DNA of 64,000 nt from Altericroceibacterium spongiae (GTDB taxonomy: Bacteria; Pseudomonadota; Alphaproteobacteria; Sphingomonadales; Sphingomonadaceae): the NCBI RefSeq assembly GCF_003610805.1, contig NZ_RAPF01000001.1:62001-126000 (forward strand), in the 5' to 3' direction. The notes under the pieces were generated by a model. It saw only the letters and a program-made list of their open reading frames with translations, had not been told where the DNA came from and made no database searches. Positions 1 through 8,621 of the stretch are shown here, piece after piece (positions within the stretch are counted from its first letter, which is position 1; the number at the start of each line of letters is the position of its first letter). The position numbers were made by a program, and so were the translations under genes.

Positions 1-285
1 GGGCTGGCCAGTGAGGCCAAGCTTTTCCTCAATTGCCGACAGCGCCCCCTCGAAAATTTCGACAGCGACGTTTTCGGCTTCGGGAGGATTGAGCGAGACG
101 GAGAAGAGATATTGCTTGCAGCGCGTTCCCTTCGCCATCGCTTGCGCTTCCTTCATCGCCCCCATGACGGATTCCGACATGAAACCGCGAACCTCATGCA
201 CCTCAACATGCTCATTCTCTTCGGCTTTGAGAAGGTGCTGACCAAGTTGTGCCGCGCCGCTGCGCTGGGAAGCTTTCAAGATCAT
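1..285 (-). CDS. Relaxase/mobilization nuclease, N-terminal part (cut by window edge)
   Basis: Only the first 95 residues are visible; the gene runs off the left edge. The N-terminus (MILKASQRSG, then a HVEVHEVRGF segment and a GTRCKQYLFSVSLNPP segment) is the pattern I know from relaxase/mobilization nuclease domain proteins, which nick oriT and stay covalently bound to the transferred strand. The ATG overlaps the stop of the upstream MobC-like gene by 4 bp (ATGA), so the two are translationally coupled, as is usual in mobilization operons. The catalytic tyrosine or histidine triad cannot be judged because most of the protein lies outside the window. Family call is confident; subfamily is not. 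Confidence 0.8.
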   Translation of the reverse strand, partial: MILKASQRSGAAQLGQHLLKAEENEHVEVHEVRGFMSESVMGAMKEAQAMAKGTRCKQYLFSVSLNPPEAENVAVEIFEGALSAIEEKLGLTGQP

Positions 286-641
286 GGAGTGATCTCCAGT
301 CCCAAGGCCTGAATGAGCAACTTCCGAATTTCCGCGATATCCTTTGAGGCATCTTGCAATGCCTCTTCAGTTTCAGGGGTGACGAGCAGCGTCCCCAGAT
401 TGGCTTGTTTTGCAAGCTGATTGAGGTTGTTAGCGATGCGCGATTGGCCGAGCTGGCCAAGAACGCGCAGAAGGGAATCATGGTCGATCTGGCTGAGGCG
501 CTTGCGGCGCGGCGGCTGATCGAGAAGGCGTGAGCGGATATAGGCTCCGAGCGGCATGCCTTCGGCTTGCTCTGTCAGCCTTGCCCGCTCTTCGAATGAG
601 AGGCGGAGAGAGAAGGGAGGATCGTATGGCTTTCGTGCCAT
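282..641 (-). CDS. mobC: MobC-like relaxosome accessory protein
   Basis: A 119-residue basic protein. The N-terminal part (residues 8-35, PPFSLRLSFEERARLTEQAEGMPLG in two overlapping stretches) resembles the ribbon-helix-helix region of plasmid mobilization MobC proteins, and the region around residues 55-75 (LGQLGQSRIANNLNQLAKQAN) is the conserved MobC helix. In known systems MobC binds oriT next to the relaxase. I chose the ATG at 641 because GGAGGG lies directly upstream; a TTG at 659 is an alternative. Its stop overlaps the relaxase start by 4 bp. Context (relaxase immediately downstream) supports the call. Confidence 0.8.
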   Translation of the reverse strand: MARKPYDPPFSLRLSFEERARLTEQAEGMPLGAYIRSRLLDQPPRRKRLSQIDHDSLLRVLGQLGQSRIANNLNQLAKQANLGTLLVTPETEEALQDASKDIAEIRKLLIQALGLEITP

Positions 642-655
642 CCCGCCCTCCGATC

Positions 656-964
656 TCAAGACCTACGACGACGCCTCCGCACGGTCGCCAGACGACGGTC
701 GCGCAGTGCGTCTTCGTCCTCACCTTCAAGTTCATCGGGATCAAATGTCTGGCTGAGGCTGGTGTGCTGGAGAATCTTCTCCCAGCCCGCCAATTCCTCT
801 AGGATTTGGTTTGTAAACACTCCCTCAGAGTGCGCCAGTTTTTCTGCGCTACCGCGCTTCGCGCTACTTGAGCGCGTATGCGCCTGGTTCGAACTTCGTC
901 CACCCAGGCGCGCCATTCTTTCTGCACTATTGCTGCTGGCCGGATCAAAGCCCTTCCAGGACAT
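656..964 (-). CDS. Small basic protein upstream of mobC, unknown function
   Basis: A 102-residue reading frame that ends a few bases before mobC and reads in the same direction, so it is probably the first gene of the mobilization operon. It has a serine/alanine-rich first half, a central hydrophobic-plus-acidic stretch (residues ~60-85, including FDPDELEGEDEDALRD) and an arginine-rich C-terminus. I do not recognise a domain. The start at 964 (MSWKGFD) is the first plausible ATG but has only a weak GGTGA ribosome binding site; a longer form from 1051 is possible. Coding status rests mainly on position and tight spacing. Confidence 0.45.
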   Translation of the reverse strand: MSWKGFDPASSNSAERMARLGGRSSNQAHTRSSSAKRGSAEKLAHSEGVFTNQILEELAGWEKILQHTSLSQTFDPDELEGEDEDALRDRRLATVRRRRRRS

Positions 965-1096
965 TGGCTTCACCGTCTTGCGAGCGCGCGGCGGGCTGAT
1001 TAATATGCAGTTGCATTCGGGCAGGAGACGTATTCGACATGGACATGACACTCGCCACTTTCATCCTTTCTGTTTCGTCGCGAGAAGTCCTGTCCC

Positions 1097-2680
1097 ATGC
1101 CCGTATCAATTTCCCTTTCCAGACTGTCCTGGTCCACACCTGACGGCACGCCGCTTTTCACGGATCTCGATCTTACCTTCCAACCCGAGCGCACTGGTCT
1201 GGTCGGCCGTAACGGCACGGGCAAAAGCACTCTTCTGCGCTTGATCGCGGGCCAGACATCCCCCTTGTCCGGGCGGCTTAGTGTTCCCGGCAAGATTTCC
1301 ATGATGCGGCAGGAGGTGCTGGGACATCCGGATGAGACTGTCGCCGACCTTCTTGGTGCAAGGCAGGCCCTGGCTTTGATTGACCGAGCAGAGCATGGCC
1401 GCGCGACGGCTGACGAGCTGGCTGTCGCAGACTGGACCCTGCCTGCCCGGATCGATGCTGTGCTTACTCGATGCGATCTGTCGGTCGATCCATGGGCCCG
1501 GCTTGGCACCTTGTCCGGAGGGCAGCGAAGCAGGGCGGCCCTGGCAGCGCTGATTCTGGATGAACCGGATTTCCTCCTTCTGGATGAACCGACCAACAAT
1601 CTTGACCGGGCAGGGCGTTGCGCGGTGATCGACCTTCTGCGCGATTGGCGCGGTGGCGCGATCATTGCGAGCCATGACCGCGAGCTTCTGGAGGAGATGG
1701 ACGCCGTTGTCGAACTCACCTCGCTGGGCGCAGCCAGATATGGGGGCGGTTACAGCGCTTTTCGTGAGCAAAAGGAGCGCGAGCGTGCAGCAGCGGCACA
1801 GGACCTCGCCCATGCGGAAAAGACCCGGGCAGAGACCGCGCGCCGCGCGCAGCAGGCCGCCGAGCGCAAAGCCCGAAAGGACGGTGCTGGTCGCAGGTCC
1901 CGCGCGAAGGGCGACCAGCCGAAAATCTTGATGGATGCCGCCAAAGGCCGTGCGGAAGCATCAGGCGGTGCAGGGGTGCGCCTTCGTGAAGCCCGACGAG
2001 ATGCAGCCGAGGAAGCACTATCCACCGCCCGCGAAAAGATTGAGGTGCTGGACCCTATCCATATGGAAATTGCCCCGACTGGCCTTCCGACCGGCAGGAC
2101 CGTCCTTATTCTGGACCGAGTGACCGGTGGGTACAATGAGATGGCTCCGACAATAGAGAATCTGTCGCTCACCGTCACCGGGCCTGAGCGGATTGCGATC
2201 GCTGGTCCGAACGGCAGTGGCAAGACTACTCTCGTTCAGCTTATCATCGGCGCGCTTAAACCGATGACCGGGGAGGCAAAAGTTTGTGTGCCATGGGCGC
2301 TGCTGGATCAGCATGTCGGGTTGCTCGATCCCGATCGGACCCTGCGTGAGATATTCTGTGAACTGAACCCGCAGGCGACCACGCAGATGGCGCATGCAGC
2401 ATTGGCCCGGTTCGGGTTTCGTGCCGGCGATGCTTTTCGCCGCACGAAAGATCTGAGTGGCGGCGAAAAGCTGCGTGCCGGTCTCGCCTGTGTTCTTGGC
2501 GGAACGCCACCGCCACAATTGCTAATTCTGGATGAGCCGACGAACCATCTCGATATGGAAGGGGCCGAAGCGCTGGAAGCCGCACTGGCGTCTTATGACG
2601 GCGCGGTGGTAGTCATCAGCCACGACCGCACCTTCCTCGATTCTTTCCGCCCGCACAGGGTCGTTTCATTCAAGAAGTGA
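1097..2680 (+). CDS. ABC-F family ATPase (two ABC domains, no membrane part)
   Basis: 527 residues with two complete ABC cassettes and no transmembrane segment. Domain 1: Walker A GRNGTGKST (residues ~37-45), signature LSGGQ (~138), Walker B LLLDEPTNNLD. Domain 2: Walker A GPNGSGKTT, signature LSGGE, Walker B LILDEPTNHLD, with the SHDR switch motif after each. Between them (~residues 215-310) is an Ala/Arg/Lys/Glu-rich charged linker, the P-site tRNA-interaction region that defines ABC-F proteins. The family acts on ribosomes as translation factors or antibiotic-protection proteins; which role applies here cannot be told from sequence. It lies next to, and divergent from, the mobilization genes, so it may be cargo of a mobile element. 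Confidence 0.9.
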   Translation: MPVSISLSRLSWSTPDGTPLFTDLDLTFQPERTGLVGRNGTGKSTLLRLIAGQTSPLSGRLSVPGKISMMRQEVLGHPDETVADLLGARQALALIDRAEHGRATADELAVADWTLPARIDAVLTRCDLSVDPWARLGTLSGGQRSRAALAALILDEPDFLLLDEPTNNLDRAGRCAVIDLLRDWRGGAIIASHDRELLEEMDAVVELTSLGAARYGGGYSAFREQKERERAAAAQDLAHAEKTRAETARRAQQAAERKARKDGAGRRSRAKGDQPKILMDAAKGRAEASGGAGVRLREARRDAAEEALSTAREKIEVLDPIHMEIAPTGLPTGRTVLILDRVTGGYNEMAPTIENLSLTVTGPERIAIAGPNGSGKTTLVQLIIGALKPMTGEAKVCVPWALLDQHVGLLDPDRTLREIFCELNPQATTQMAHAALARFGFRAGDAFRRTKDLSGGEKLRAGLACVLGGTPPPQLLILDEPTNHLDMEGAEALEAALASYDGAVVVISHDRTFLDSFRPHRVVSFKK

Positions 2681-2765
2681 CCGGCCAGCCGCAGACCGCG
2701 CTTTGCTCGCCAGACGCTGATCGCCTTTCGGCCTCGTTAAAGGCTCGCCGCAACCGGTCACCTCG

Positions 2766-4328
2766 TCAATGGCCACCGGCCGGTGCGGCTCCGGGGCGGG
2801 CCTTGGGGATGAGCCAGGCGAACTGGGCGGCGATGATGCACAATACGCCGATTTCCATGAAAAGGTGGCTGGCCGAAATGGTCGCGCCTTGCAGTTCGAT
2901 CAGCTGGGCCAGCATTTCACGCGCCTGCTGTACCGAGAAACCGGCAGACGTGAGCGTCTCCATATAAGACTGCCCGCCATTGACGATGCCGACCAGTTGG
3001 GCGCGTGCCTCTTCGGTGCCGTCGTCCCAGCGGGTCGTGATGATGGATGTGCCAAGCGCTGTGGCCAGCGTGCGGATGAAAGCCATCAGCCCTGCAGCTG
3101 ATGCCGTTTCGCGCGGGGGCACGGCGCTAAGGCCCAGAGTCATCAGGCCGATCATGAAGAAAGGTGTTCCGATTCCCTGCAATAATTGCGGCATCGCATA
3201 GGACCAGAAATCGAGATCGGCTGTCCAGCGTGCCCGCAGGAAAGAGACGAAACCGAGCCAGACAAGCCCGAAACAGACGGTAATCCGCATATCGATCCAT
3301 TGCCCGGATCGACCGGCAATCGGTGCCAGCATGATCGCGAAGACCCCCATGGTGGACATGGCATAGCCCGACCATGTGGACGTATAAGCCGGAACCGACT
3401 GGAGGAAGAGCGGCACGATCACGATAGAGCAGTAGATCGTCGAAAAACCTATTGCGAGCGCGGCGGTCGCAGCGGTGAAGCCGCGATGGCGCAGCACGCG
3501 CAGATCGACGATCGGATGATCCTCGGTAAACTCCCAGATCAGGAAGGCGACGAAGCCCACGGCGGCAAATACGGCCAGAGCAACGATCATGTTCGATCCG
3601 AACCAGTCATGTTCGCGCCCCAGATCGAGCATGAGCTGAAAGCTGCCGACCCAGAAGACCAGCATGAACAGGCCGACCTTGTCGATCGGCAGTTTTTGCG
3701 TCTCGGTTTCGTAGCGTTTGAGAAGCTGGACTACCCCGAAAATACACAGCGCCGCAGCGGGCAGATTGATGAAGAAAATCCATGGCCATGAATAATCGTC
3801 GCTGATCTTGCCGCCCAGAATCGGGCCAAGAATCGGAGCGATAATCGTCGTCATGGCTGCCACCGACATGGCGAGACCGGCCTTGGCGCGAGGGAAAATC
3901 CGCAGCAGTAAGGCTTGTGATAGCGGCATGAGCGGGCCGCCGCACAGGCCTTGCCCGATACGGCAGGCGATCAGCATGCCGAGTGTGCGCGACAGGCCGC
4001 AAAATGTCGAAAATACGGTGAAGCCCACCAGCGCCCAGACGAAAATGCGATAGGTTCCGAACCGTCCGGCCAGCCAGCCCGTCAGCGGGACGCAAATCGC
4101 TTCGGCCACGGCATAGCTGGTGATGATCCAGGTGCTTTGGGTGTTCGATACGCCGAGACTGCCGGCGATATGCGGTAGGCTGACATTGGCGATCGTAGTA
4201 TCGAGCAGCACGAGGAAATTGGCCAGTCCCAGCGCCAGTGCCGCCAGCGCCAGCGGCATGCCCGACAGCGGGGGCGGGGTCGTATCTGCCGTGCCGGGCT
4301 CTGCCGGTGCTGAGGCGGCTCCGCTCAT
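2766..4328 (-). CDS. emrB: DHA2-family MFS multidrug transporter (EmrB type)
   Basis: 520 residues, rich in hydrophobic helices, consistent with the 14-TM DHA2 group of the major facilitator superfamily. The first helix carries the diagnostic LDTTIANVSLPHI motif (residues ~41-54); the WIITSYAVAEAICVPLTGWL segment and the GPILGGKISDDYSWPWIFFINLP segment (motif C and the following loop, in two stretches) are classical EmrB features. It is the inner-membrane proton-driven pump of a tripartite system with the adaptor just upstream (ATGA overlap at 4325-4328) and the outer-membrane factor at the head of the operon. Substrate unknown; hydrophobic drugs or uncouplers are typical of the family. Confidence 0.93.
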   Translation of the reverse strand: MSGAASAPAEPGTADTTPPPLSGMPLALAALALGLANFLVLLDTTIANVSLPHIAGSLGVSNTQSTWIITSYAVAEAICVPLTGWLAGRFGTYRIFVWALVGFTVFSTFCGLSRTLGMLIACRIGQGLCGGPLMPLSQALLLRIFPRAKAGLAMSVAAMTTIIAPILGPILGGKISDDYSWPWIFFINLPAAALCIFGVVQLLKRYETETQKLPIDKVGLFMLVFWVGSFQLMLDLGREHDWFGSNMIVALAVFAAVGFVAFLIWEFTEDHPIVDLRVLRHRGFTAATAALAIGFSTIYCSIVIVPLFLQSVPAYTSTWSGYAMSTMGVFAIMLAPIAGRSGQWIDMRITVCFGLVWLGFVSFLRARWTADLDFWSYAMPQLLQGIGTPFFMIGLMTLGLSAVPPRETASAAGLMAFIRTLATALGTSIITTRWDDGTEEARAQLVGIVNGGQSYMETLTSAGFSVQQAREMLAQLIELQGATISASHLFMEIGVLCIIAAQFAWLIPKARPGAAPAGGH

Positions 4329-5488
4329 TGGTCGGAGACGTCCACCGTGGCTTCCATCGACAGGCCGACGCGCAGTGGATGGGCTTGCAGTTCTTCAGGA
4401 TCGAGCTGAACCCGCACCGGCAGGCGCTGAACCACCTTGATCCAGTTACCCGTAGCATTCTGAGCAGGGATCAGAGCGAACGCCGCTCCAGTGCCACCGC
4501 CAAGGCCAGCGACCTTGCCGTGATAGACCACATCGCCGCCATACATGTCCGATGTCAGTTCAACAGGCTGCCCGGCGCGCACGCGCGTCAACTGCCCTTC
4601 CTTGAAATTGGCATCGACATAGAGGCTTTGTGTGGGAACGACACTCATCACCTGCGTTCCGGCGGAAAGCTGCTGGCCGACCTGCACATTGCGCTGAGCG
4701 ATTACGCCATCCACCGGTGCGCGGATCACTGTGCGTTCGAGATCGAGCTGGGCCTTGTCCCGCGCTGCGCGTGCGGCGAGCACGTCGGGATTGGTCGTTT
4801 CGGTTGTGCCTTTGGTCAGTGCCAGATTGGCTTCCGCATCGCGCCGGGCGGATTGTTTATTCGCCTTCATCTGCGCAAGCTGCGCTTTGGCGAGAGCCAG
4901 ATTAGCCTTGGCGGTGCTGAACGCATTGGTTGCGCTCGTCAGTTCGTCGCCCGAAACCGCACCCGTGGCGGCCAGCGCCCGGCGACGGTCATAATCCACC
5001 TTTGCCTTTTCAAAATTGGCTTCGGAAACCTTGATCTGCGCCTGGGCGGCCCGGATATCGGCTTCGCGCGCGTCGGAGCGGGCGAGCAATGACTGGCCGG
5101 TAGCCGAGGTTTCGCGGAAGCGGCGTTCAGCCTGCGCCAGATTGGCTTCGGCTTCCTGCAAAGCCAGTCTGGCGTCGGCATCGTCGAGCCGCACAAGAAT
5201 CTCGCCCTTTTTCACATGCTGCGTATCCTTTACCAGCACTTGCGCCACCGGCCCCGATACGAGCGGGGTCACCTGCGCCACATCGGCCCCGACATAGGCA
5301 TTGTCCGTCGATACCCAGCGCCAGGCGAAAAAGAGTTGCCAGATCAGCACAATCACAGCGATTACCGCCAGCACGATAGCGAAAATGATGAACAGTCGCT
5401 TGCGCCTGGCTTTGTTGGAAGAAGGCGCTGTGTCCGAAGACGGTATCTGCTCGGCAGAGGGGGGAGGGGAGGATGCCTGATCAGCCAT
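4325..5488 (-). CDS. emrA: EmrA/HlyD-type periplasmic adaptor protein
   Basis: 387 residues. A single N-terminal membrane anchor (IIFAIVLAVIAVIVLIWQLF, residues ~33-52) follows a cytoplasmic Pro/Ser-rich tail. The mature part has the split biotinyl-lipoyl domain (TDNAYVGADVAQVTPLVSG at ~60 and TVIRAPVDGVIAQRNVQVGQ after the hairpin), a long coiled-coil hairpin (~110-240) and a C-terminal beta-barrel. It bridges EmrB and the outer-membrane factor. Start chosen at 5488 because AAGGG stands 7-8 nt upstream; it overlaps the stop of the outer-membrane factor gene by 8 bp. A longer frame upstream lacks a ribosome binding site and would lie inside the neighbour. Confidence 0.93.
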   Translation of the reverse strand: MADQASSPPPSAEQIPSSDTAPSSNKARRKRLFIIFAIVLAVIAVIVLIWQLFFAWRWVSTDNAYVGADVAQVTPLVSGPVAQVLVKDTQHVKKGEILVRLDDADARLALQEAEANLAQAERRFRETSATGQSLLARSDAREADIRAAQAQIKVSEANFEKAKVDYDRRRALAATGAVSGDELTSATNAFSTAKANLALAKAQLAQMKANKQSARRDAEANLALTKGTTETTNPDVLAARAARDKAQLDLERTVIRAPVDGVIAQRNVQVGQQLSAGTQVMSVVPTQSLYVDANFKEGQLTRVRAGQPVELTSDMYGGDVVYHGKVAGLGGGTGAAFALIPAQNATGNWIKVVQRLPVRVQLDPEELQAHPLRVGLSMEATVDVSDQ

Positions 5489-6929
5489 GATGATACCCTT
5501 GGGCTGCGCTATCCGCGCGCGAAGAAAGAGAAGTGTCGGAAAAGCCGCCGCCCAGTGCCCGGACAAGCGCGACATCGAGAGCAAAAGAACGTGCGTCGAG
5601 ATCGGCCGACAGGCGGCGGCGCTCCAGAACCGTATCTTCGGCGGTCAGTACATCGAGATAGGTTGCCAACCCGCCTTTATAGCGCTGCCGGGCAATGGAA
5701 TACGCCCCTTCGGCCGCTTTGAGCGCCTCGTCTGTTTCTGTCTGGCGCTGCTGCAAAGCCTCTATCGACGTCGCCGCATCGGCCACATCATGCAGTGCAT
5801 CGATCAGCGTGGCATTATAGTTCGCCACGGCGATATCCGATTGCGCTTCGGCACTGCGCAGATTGCCGACAAGCTGGCCGCGATTGAACAGCGGCAGGCT
5901 CACCGCGGGCCCGACCGAACCTTCGGTCGATCCGTCCGCGAACAGATTGTCCAGCCCCAGCGACCGCACACCGAACAGCGCGGTAATATTGATATTGGGA
6001 TAGAAGGCTGCCCGTGCTCCGCGAATGCGGCTGGTGGCCGCTTCGGCACGCAACCGCGCAGAGGCGATATCGGGGCGGCGCCCCACCAGATTGAGCGCGA
6101 GATGATCTGGCATATCGCGCGGATGCAAATCGGTGATCTGCGGCGGTGTTATATCGCGTCCGCGATCGGGACCTGCTCCCAGCAGCGCGGCAATCCGGTT
6201 ACGTGTAAGGCCGATGGCTTCCTCATTCGCTGCCAGTTCGGCTCTCGCCCCGGCTGCGCGCGATTGTGCGAGCTGTTCGGTGCCGCGATTGTCGAGCCCG
6301 TTTTCCACGCGCTGATGGGTGAGGTCGAGCGTCGCTTCGCGAACCGCCACGGCCCGTTCGGCAATGTCATGCTCGGCATAGAGCCGGGCCAGATCGGCAT
6401 AGGCGGTCGCGATTTCGGTCGAGAGCATCATCATGGCCTGCTCTGCATCGATGGCGGCAGCGGCGGCTTCGGATGTTGCGGCGGCCAGTGCGGCCCGGTT
6501 GCGGCCCCACAGGTCGGGATCGAATTCCGCCCCGGCCGACAGATTGCCCGTGTCGTTCCAGCCCTTGGGGACGAAATCGCGCGGAATGCCGTTATTATAG
6601 CTCTGCTTGGTAAGATCGACCGCGCCATTGGCTGAAACGCTGGGCAGCAAGGCGGCACCGGCCTGTCTGGCGAGGGCATCGGCCTGCCGTATGCGTGCCA
6701 TGGCCATGGCGATATCGGGGGATTCCCTGCGTGCTTCTCCGATCAGCGTATCGAGTTGCGGATCGCCATAGGCACGCCACCAGTGATCGCCCGGCCATTG
6801 ACCATGCCCGTCGGCAAAACTTCTGGCGGTGGCGAATTCTTCTGCCTGATGCGGCATTGCCAGATGCCCCTGTGACGGAGCACAGGCAGCGAGAGGCAGA
6901 AAAATGAGAAAGGGAATATAGCGATGCAA
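5481..6929 (-). CDS. NodT-family outer-membrane efflux lipoprotein
   Basis: 482 residues. The signal peptide ends in a lipobox (LPLAAC), so the mature protein is a lipoprotein anchored in the outer membrane. Two repeated OEP (TolC-like) domains follow; recognisable NodT motifs are the WWRAYGDPQLD start, EFDPDLWGRNRAAL, NLVGRRPDIASARLRAE and the RYKGGLATYLDVLTAED repeat. It is the exit duct for the EmrAB-type pump encoded downstream. Translation starts at a TTG codon (6929), supported by an AAGGAG sequence 8 nt upstream, and that ribosome binding site lies inside the palindrome at 6933-6950, so repressor binding would cover it in the DNA. Confidence 0.9.
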   Translation of the reverse strand: MHRYIPFLIFLPLAACAPSQGHLAMPHQAEEFATARSFADGHGQWPGDHWWRAYGDPQLDTLIGEARRESPDIAMAMARIRQADALARQAGAALLPSVSANGAVDLTKQSYNNGIPRDFVPKGWNDTGNLSAGAEFDPDLWGRNRAALAAATSEAAAAAIDAEQAMMMLSTEIATAYADLARLYAEHDIAERAVAVREATLDLTHQRVENGLDNRGTEQLAQSRAAGARAELAANEEAIGLTRNRIAALLGAGPDRGRDITPPQITDLHPRDMPDHLALNLVGRRPDIASARLRAEAATSRIRGARAAFYPNINITALFGVRSLGLDNLFADGSTEGSVGPAVSLPLFNRGQLVGNLRSAEAQSDIAVANYNATLIDALHDVADAATSIEALQQRQTETDEALKAAEGAYSIARQRYKGGLATYLDVLTAEDTVLERRRLSADLDARSFALDVALVRALGGGFSDTSLSSRADSAAQGYHHG

Positions 6930-6932
6930 AAA

Positions 6933-6950
6933 CCGTACTCCTTAGTACGG
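6933..6950. promoter_or_regulatory. Operator O1, palindrome in front of the efflux operon
   Basis: Perfect inverted repeat CCGTACT-N4-AGTACGG. Read on the minus strand the spacer and right arm contain AAGGAG, the ribosome binding site for the outer-membrane factor gene (TTG at 6929). A second copy of the same CGTACT-N4-AGTACG core is at 6987-7004, with centres 54 bp apart, about five helical turns. This is the expected layout for a TetR dimer site controlling a divergent regulator/efflux pair. The regulator assignment is inferred from position. Confidence 0.85.
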
Positions 6951-6986
6951 GGCACTTGCGCCCAACTTGGCAATGAGTCAAGAAGA
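6951..6986. promoter_or_regulatory. Divergent promoter region between the two operators
   Basis: The 36 bp between O1 and O2 contain TTGGCA (6967-6972, plus strand) and, on the minus strand, TTGACT (plus coordinates 6976-6981), candidate -35 boxes for tetR and for the efflux operon. The matching -10 regions would fall at the edges of, or inside, the operators. The -10 matches are weak, so this is a suggestion only. Confidence 0.45.
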
Positions 6987-7004
6987 TCGTACTGGAGAGT
7001 ACGA
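6987..7004. promoter_or_regulatory. Operator O2, palindrome overlapping the tetR start
   Basis: Perfect inverted repeat TCGTACT-N4-AGTACGA. The spacer is GGAG, which is also the ribosome binding site of the tetR gene whose ATG begins at the last base of the palindrome. It shares its core with O1. Occupancy by the TetR protein would give autorepression. Confidence 0.85.
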
Positions 7005-7639
7005 TGACCAATTCCTGCGCCGAAAAAAACCTTTGTAAAAGAGATGCTAAGAAGGAAGAAAAGCGTGCGGCTATTGTCGCCATCGCGCAGCAGCATTTTA
7101 CCGAGCATGGTTTTGGCGGGACCACGATGTCGGCAATCGCTGCCGATCTGGGAGGGTCGAAAACAACGCTGTGGAGCTATTTCTCTTCGAAGGAAGACCT
7201 GTTCGCCGCAGCGCTGGATGACTGGATCGATATTTTCGAGCCGGTGCGAAATATTCGCTATGAGGGCGATCTGCGAGAAACGCTGGTCAGCTATTGCTGC
7301 GATTTTCTCAACCAGATGCTCACGCCGCAGGTGGAAACCATGTTTAGGCTGGTGATCGCCGAAGCGAAGCGATTTCCCGAACTGGGGCAGATCTTTTATG
7401 AACAGGCGCCGCTCAGGCGGCATAAAGCTCTGTCTGCTTTTCTTCAGCAGGAAATGGATAGCGGGCGATTGAGACAGTATGACAGTGTCCGCATGTCGTC
7501 ACAATTGCATCATCTGTGCCTCTACCGTCTGTTTATGCATAGTATCTGGGGGCTCGAACCGGACACCTCACCTGCACAAATCCGCCTGGAGGCAGAGAAT
7601 GTCGTGGATCTGTTCCTCAATGGCTATGCTGCAGCATAG
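7004..7639 (+). CDS. TetR-family repressor of the divergent efflux operon
   Basis: 211 residues. An N-terminal TetR helix-turn-helix spans ~residues 20-66 (AQQHFTEHGFGGTTMSAIAA, LGGSKTTLWSYFSSKEDLFAAAL), followed by a helical ligand-binding domain with an AefR-like C-terminal part. It is transcribed away from the NodT/EmrA/EmrB operon across a 74-bp gap carrying two matching palindromes. The expected role is repression of efflux until a toxic ligand binds. GGAG 6 nt before the ATG supports the start. The N-terminal 18 residues ahead of the helix-turn-helix are rich in Cys and Lys (two Cys in MTNSCAEKNLC), which is a little unusual. Confidence 0.92.
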   Translation: MTNSCAEKNLCKRDAKKEEKRAAIVAIAQQHFTEHGFGGTTMSAIAADLGGSKTTLWSYFSSKEDLFAAALDDWIDIFEPVRNIRYEGDLRETLVSYCCDFLNQMLTPQVETMFRLVIAEAKRFPELGQIFYEQAPLRRHKALSAFLQQEMDSGRLRQYDSVRMSSQLHHLCLYRLFMHSIWGLEPDTSPAQIRLEAENVVDLFLNGYAAA

Positions 7640-7730
7640 CCTGTATCTGAACGCGTTTAACCGTTTCTTGCAGGCGAAAGTGCTGCTCTCTACATAGACG
7701 CAGCCCTTAAACTCCCTATATACGATTGTT

Positions 7731-8330
7731 ATGGAACAGGTTGCAACGAGAGGCCGCCCGCGCGAGTTCGACTGTCATGATGCTCTGAGCGCTGCTCTCG
7801 GGGTTTTCTGGGAGAAGGGCTATGACGGTGCGTCGCTGACCGATCTGACATCGGCCATGGGGATTACCCGGCCAAGCCTTTATGCCGCTTTCGGCAATAA
7901 GGAGTCTCTCTTCAAGCGCGCGCTTGATCTCTATGAGACCGAAAAGCTCGCTTATATCGATAAAGCGATGGAAGCGCCGACCGGGCGCGGTGTGGCGGAG
8001 CGGTTGCTGCGTGGCGGGCTGGAAATCTACACCGGTCAGGGCACCCATCGCGGCTGTATGCATGTGATGAGCGCGGTTTCCTGCGCCGGCCATTCCACAA
8101 TCAGGCAGCATGTTCAGACCCGCGGGCGCGGGTCTTCACGAATTCTCGTTGCCCGGTTTCAGCGCGCCATTGACGAAGGCGATTTCACGCAATCCGTCGA
8201 TGCGCAGGCAATTACCGCCTATCTGATGACTGTTTTACGCGGCTTGTCCGTTCAGGCAAGCAGCGGGGCGTCGGCAGATGAATTGCAGACCATCATCGAT
8301 ACAACCCTCGCTATGTGGCCTGGAAAATAG
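7731..8330 (+). CDS. TetR-family regulator, second copy
   Basis: 199 residues. The start (RGRPREFD, then ALGVFWEKGYDGASLTDLT and GITRPSLYAAFGNKESLFKRAL) is the TetR DNA-binding domain of the type often annotated as TetR/AcrR; the C-terminal part has the GCMHVMSAVSC segment seen in TetR_C regulators of oxidoreductases. It lies 91 bp behind the efflux repressor in the same orientation but shows little similarity to it outside the helix-turn-helix. A TATATA stretch just before the ATG could be a -10 box; no clear ribosome binding site is visible. No obvious target gene adjoins it. Confidence 0.88.
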   Translation: MEQVATRGRPREFDCHDALSAALGVFWEKGYDGASLTDLTSAMGITRPSLYAAFGNKESLFKRALDLYETEKLAYIDKAMEAPTGRGVAERLLRGGLEIYTGQGTHRGCMHVMSAVSCAGHSTIRQHVQTRGRGSSRILVARFQRAIDEGDFTQSVDAQAITAYLMTVLRGLSVQASSGASADELQTIIDTTLAMWPGK

Positions 8331-8435
8331 GCAAACTTTGCAAGGGGCTGGGAAAAATATCGACCGGTACAGAATTCTCTCTTGATCTGAACCTCAAATT
8401 ACATACTTAACGGTACATAACAGCTGTGGATGGCT

Positions 8436-8457
8436 CGATGCTCCTTTAAGAGCATCG
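8436..8457 (+). terminator. Hairpin downstream of the second TetR gene
   Basis: CGATGCTC and GAGCATCG form an 8-bp perfect stem with a 6-nt loop, but only a short T run follows. It lies in the 291-bp gap 8331-8621, where I see no other gene. Possible weak terminator. Confidence 0.4.
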
Positions 8458-8621
8458 GGCTTTCACAACCGGCATGAAATCGTGCTTCTCATTTTGTGAC
8501 AGCGGGATCTGCTATGATCGCTTGCTGCCAACCGATGGGCCGAGGGTTCTAATGCCGGACGCAAGCACCTTTGCGGTTGCTTTTGAGGCTGGCCGATGAG
8601 GGCGAGAGCGGAGAATGTCCA

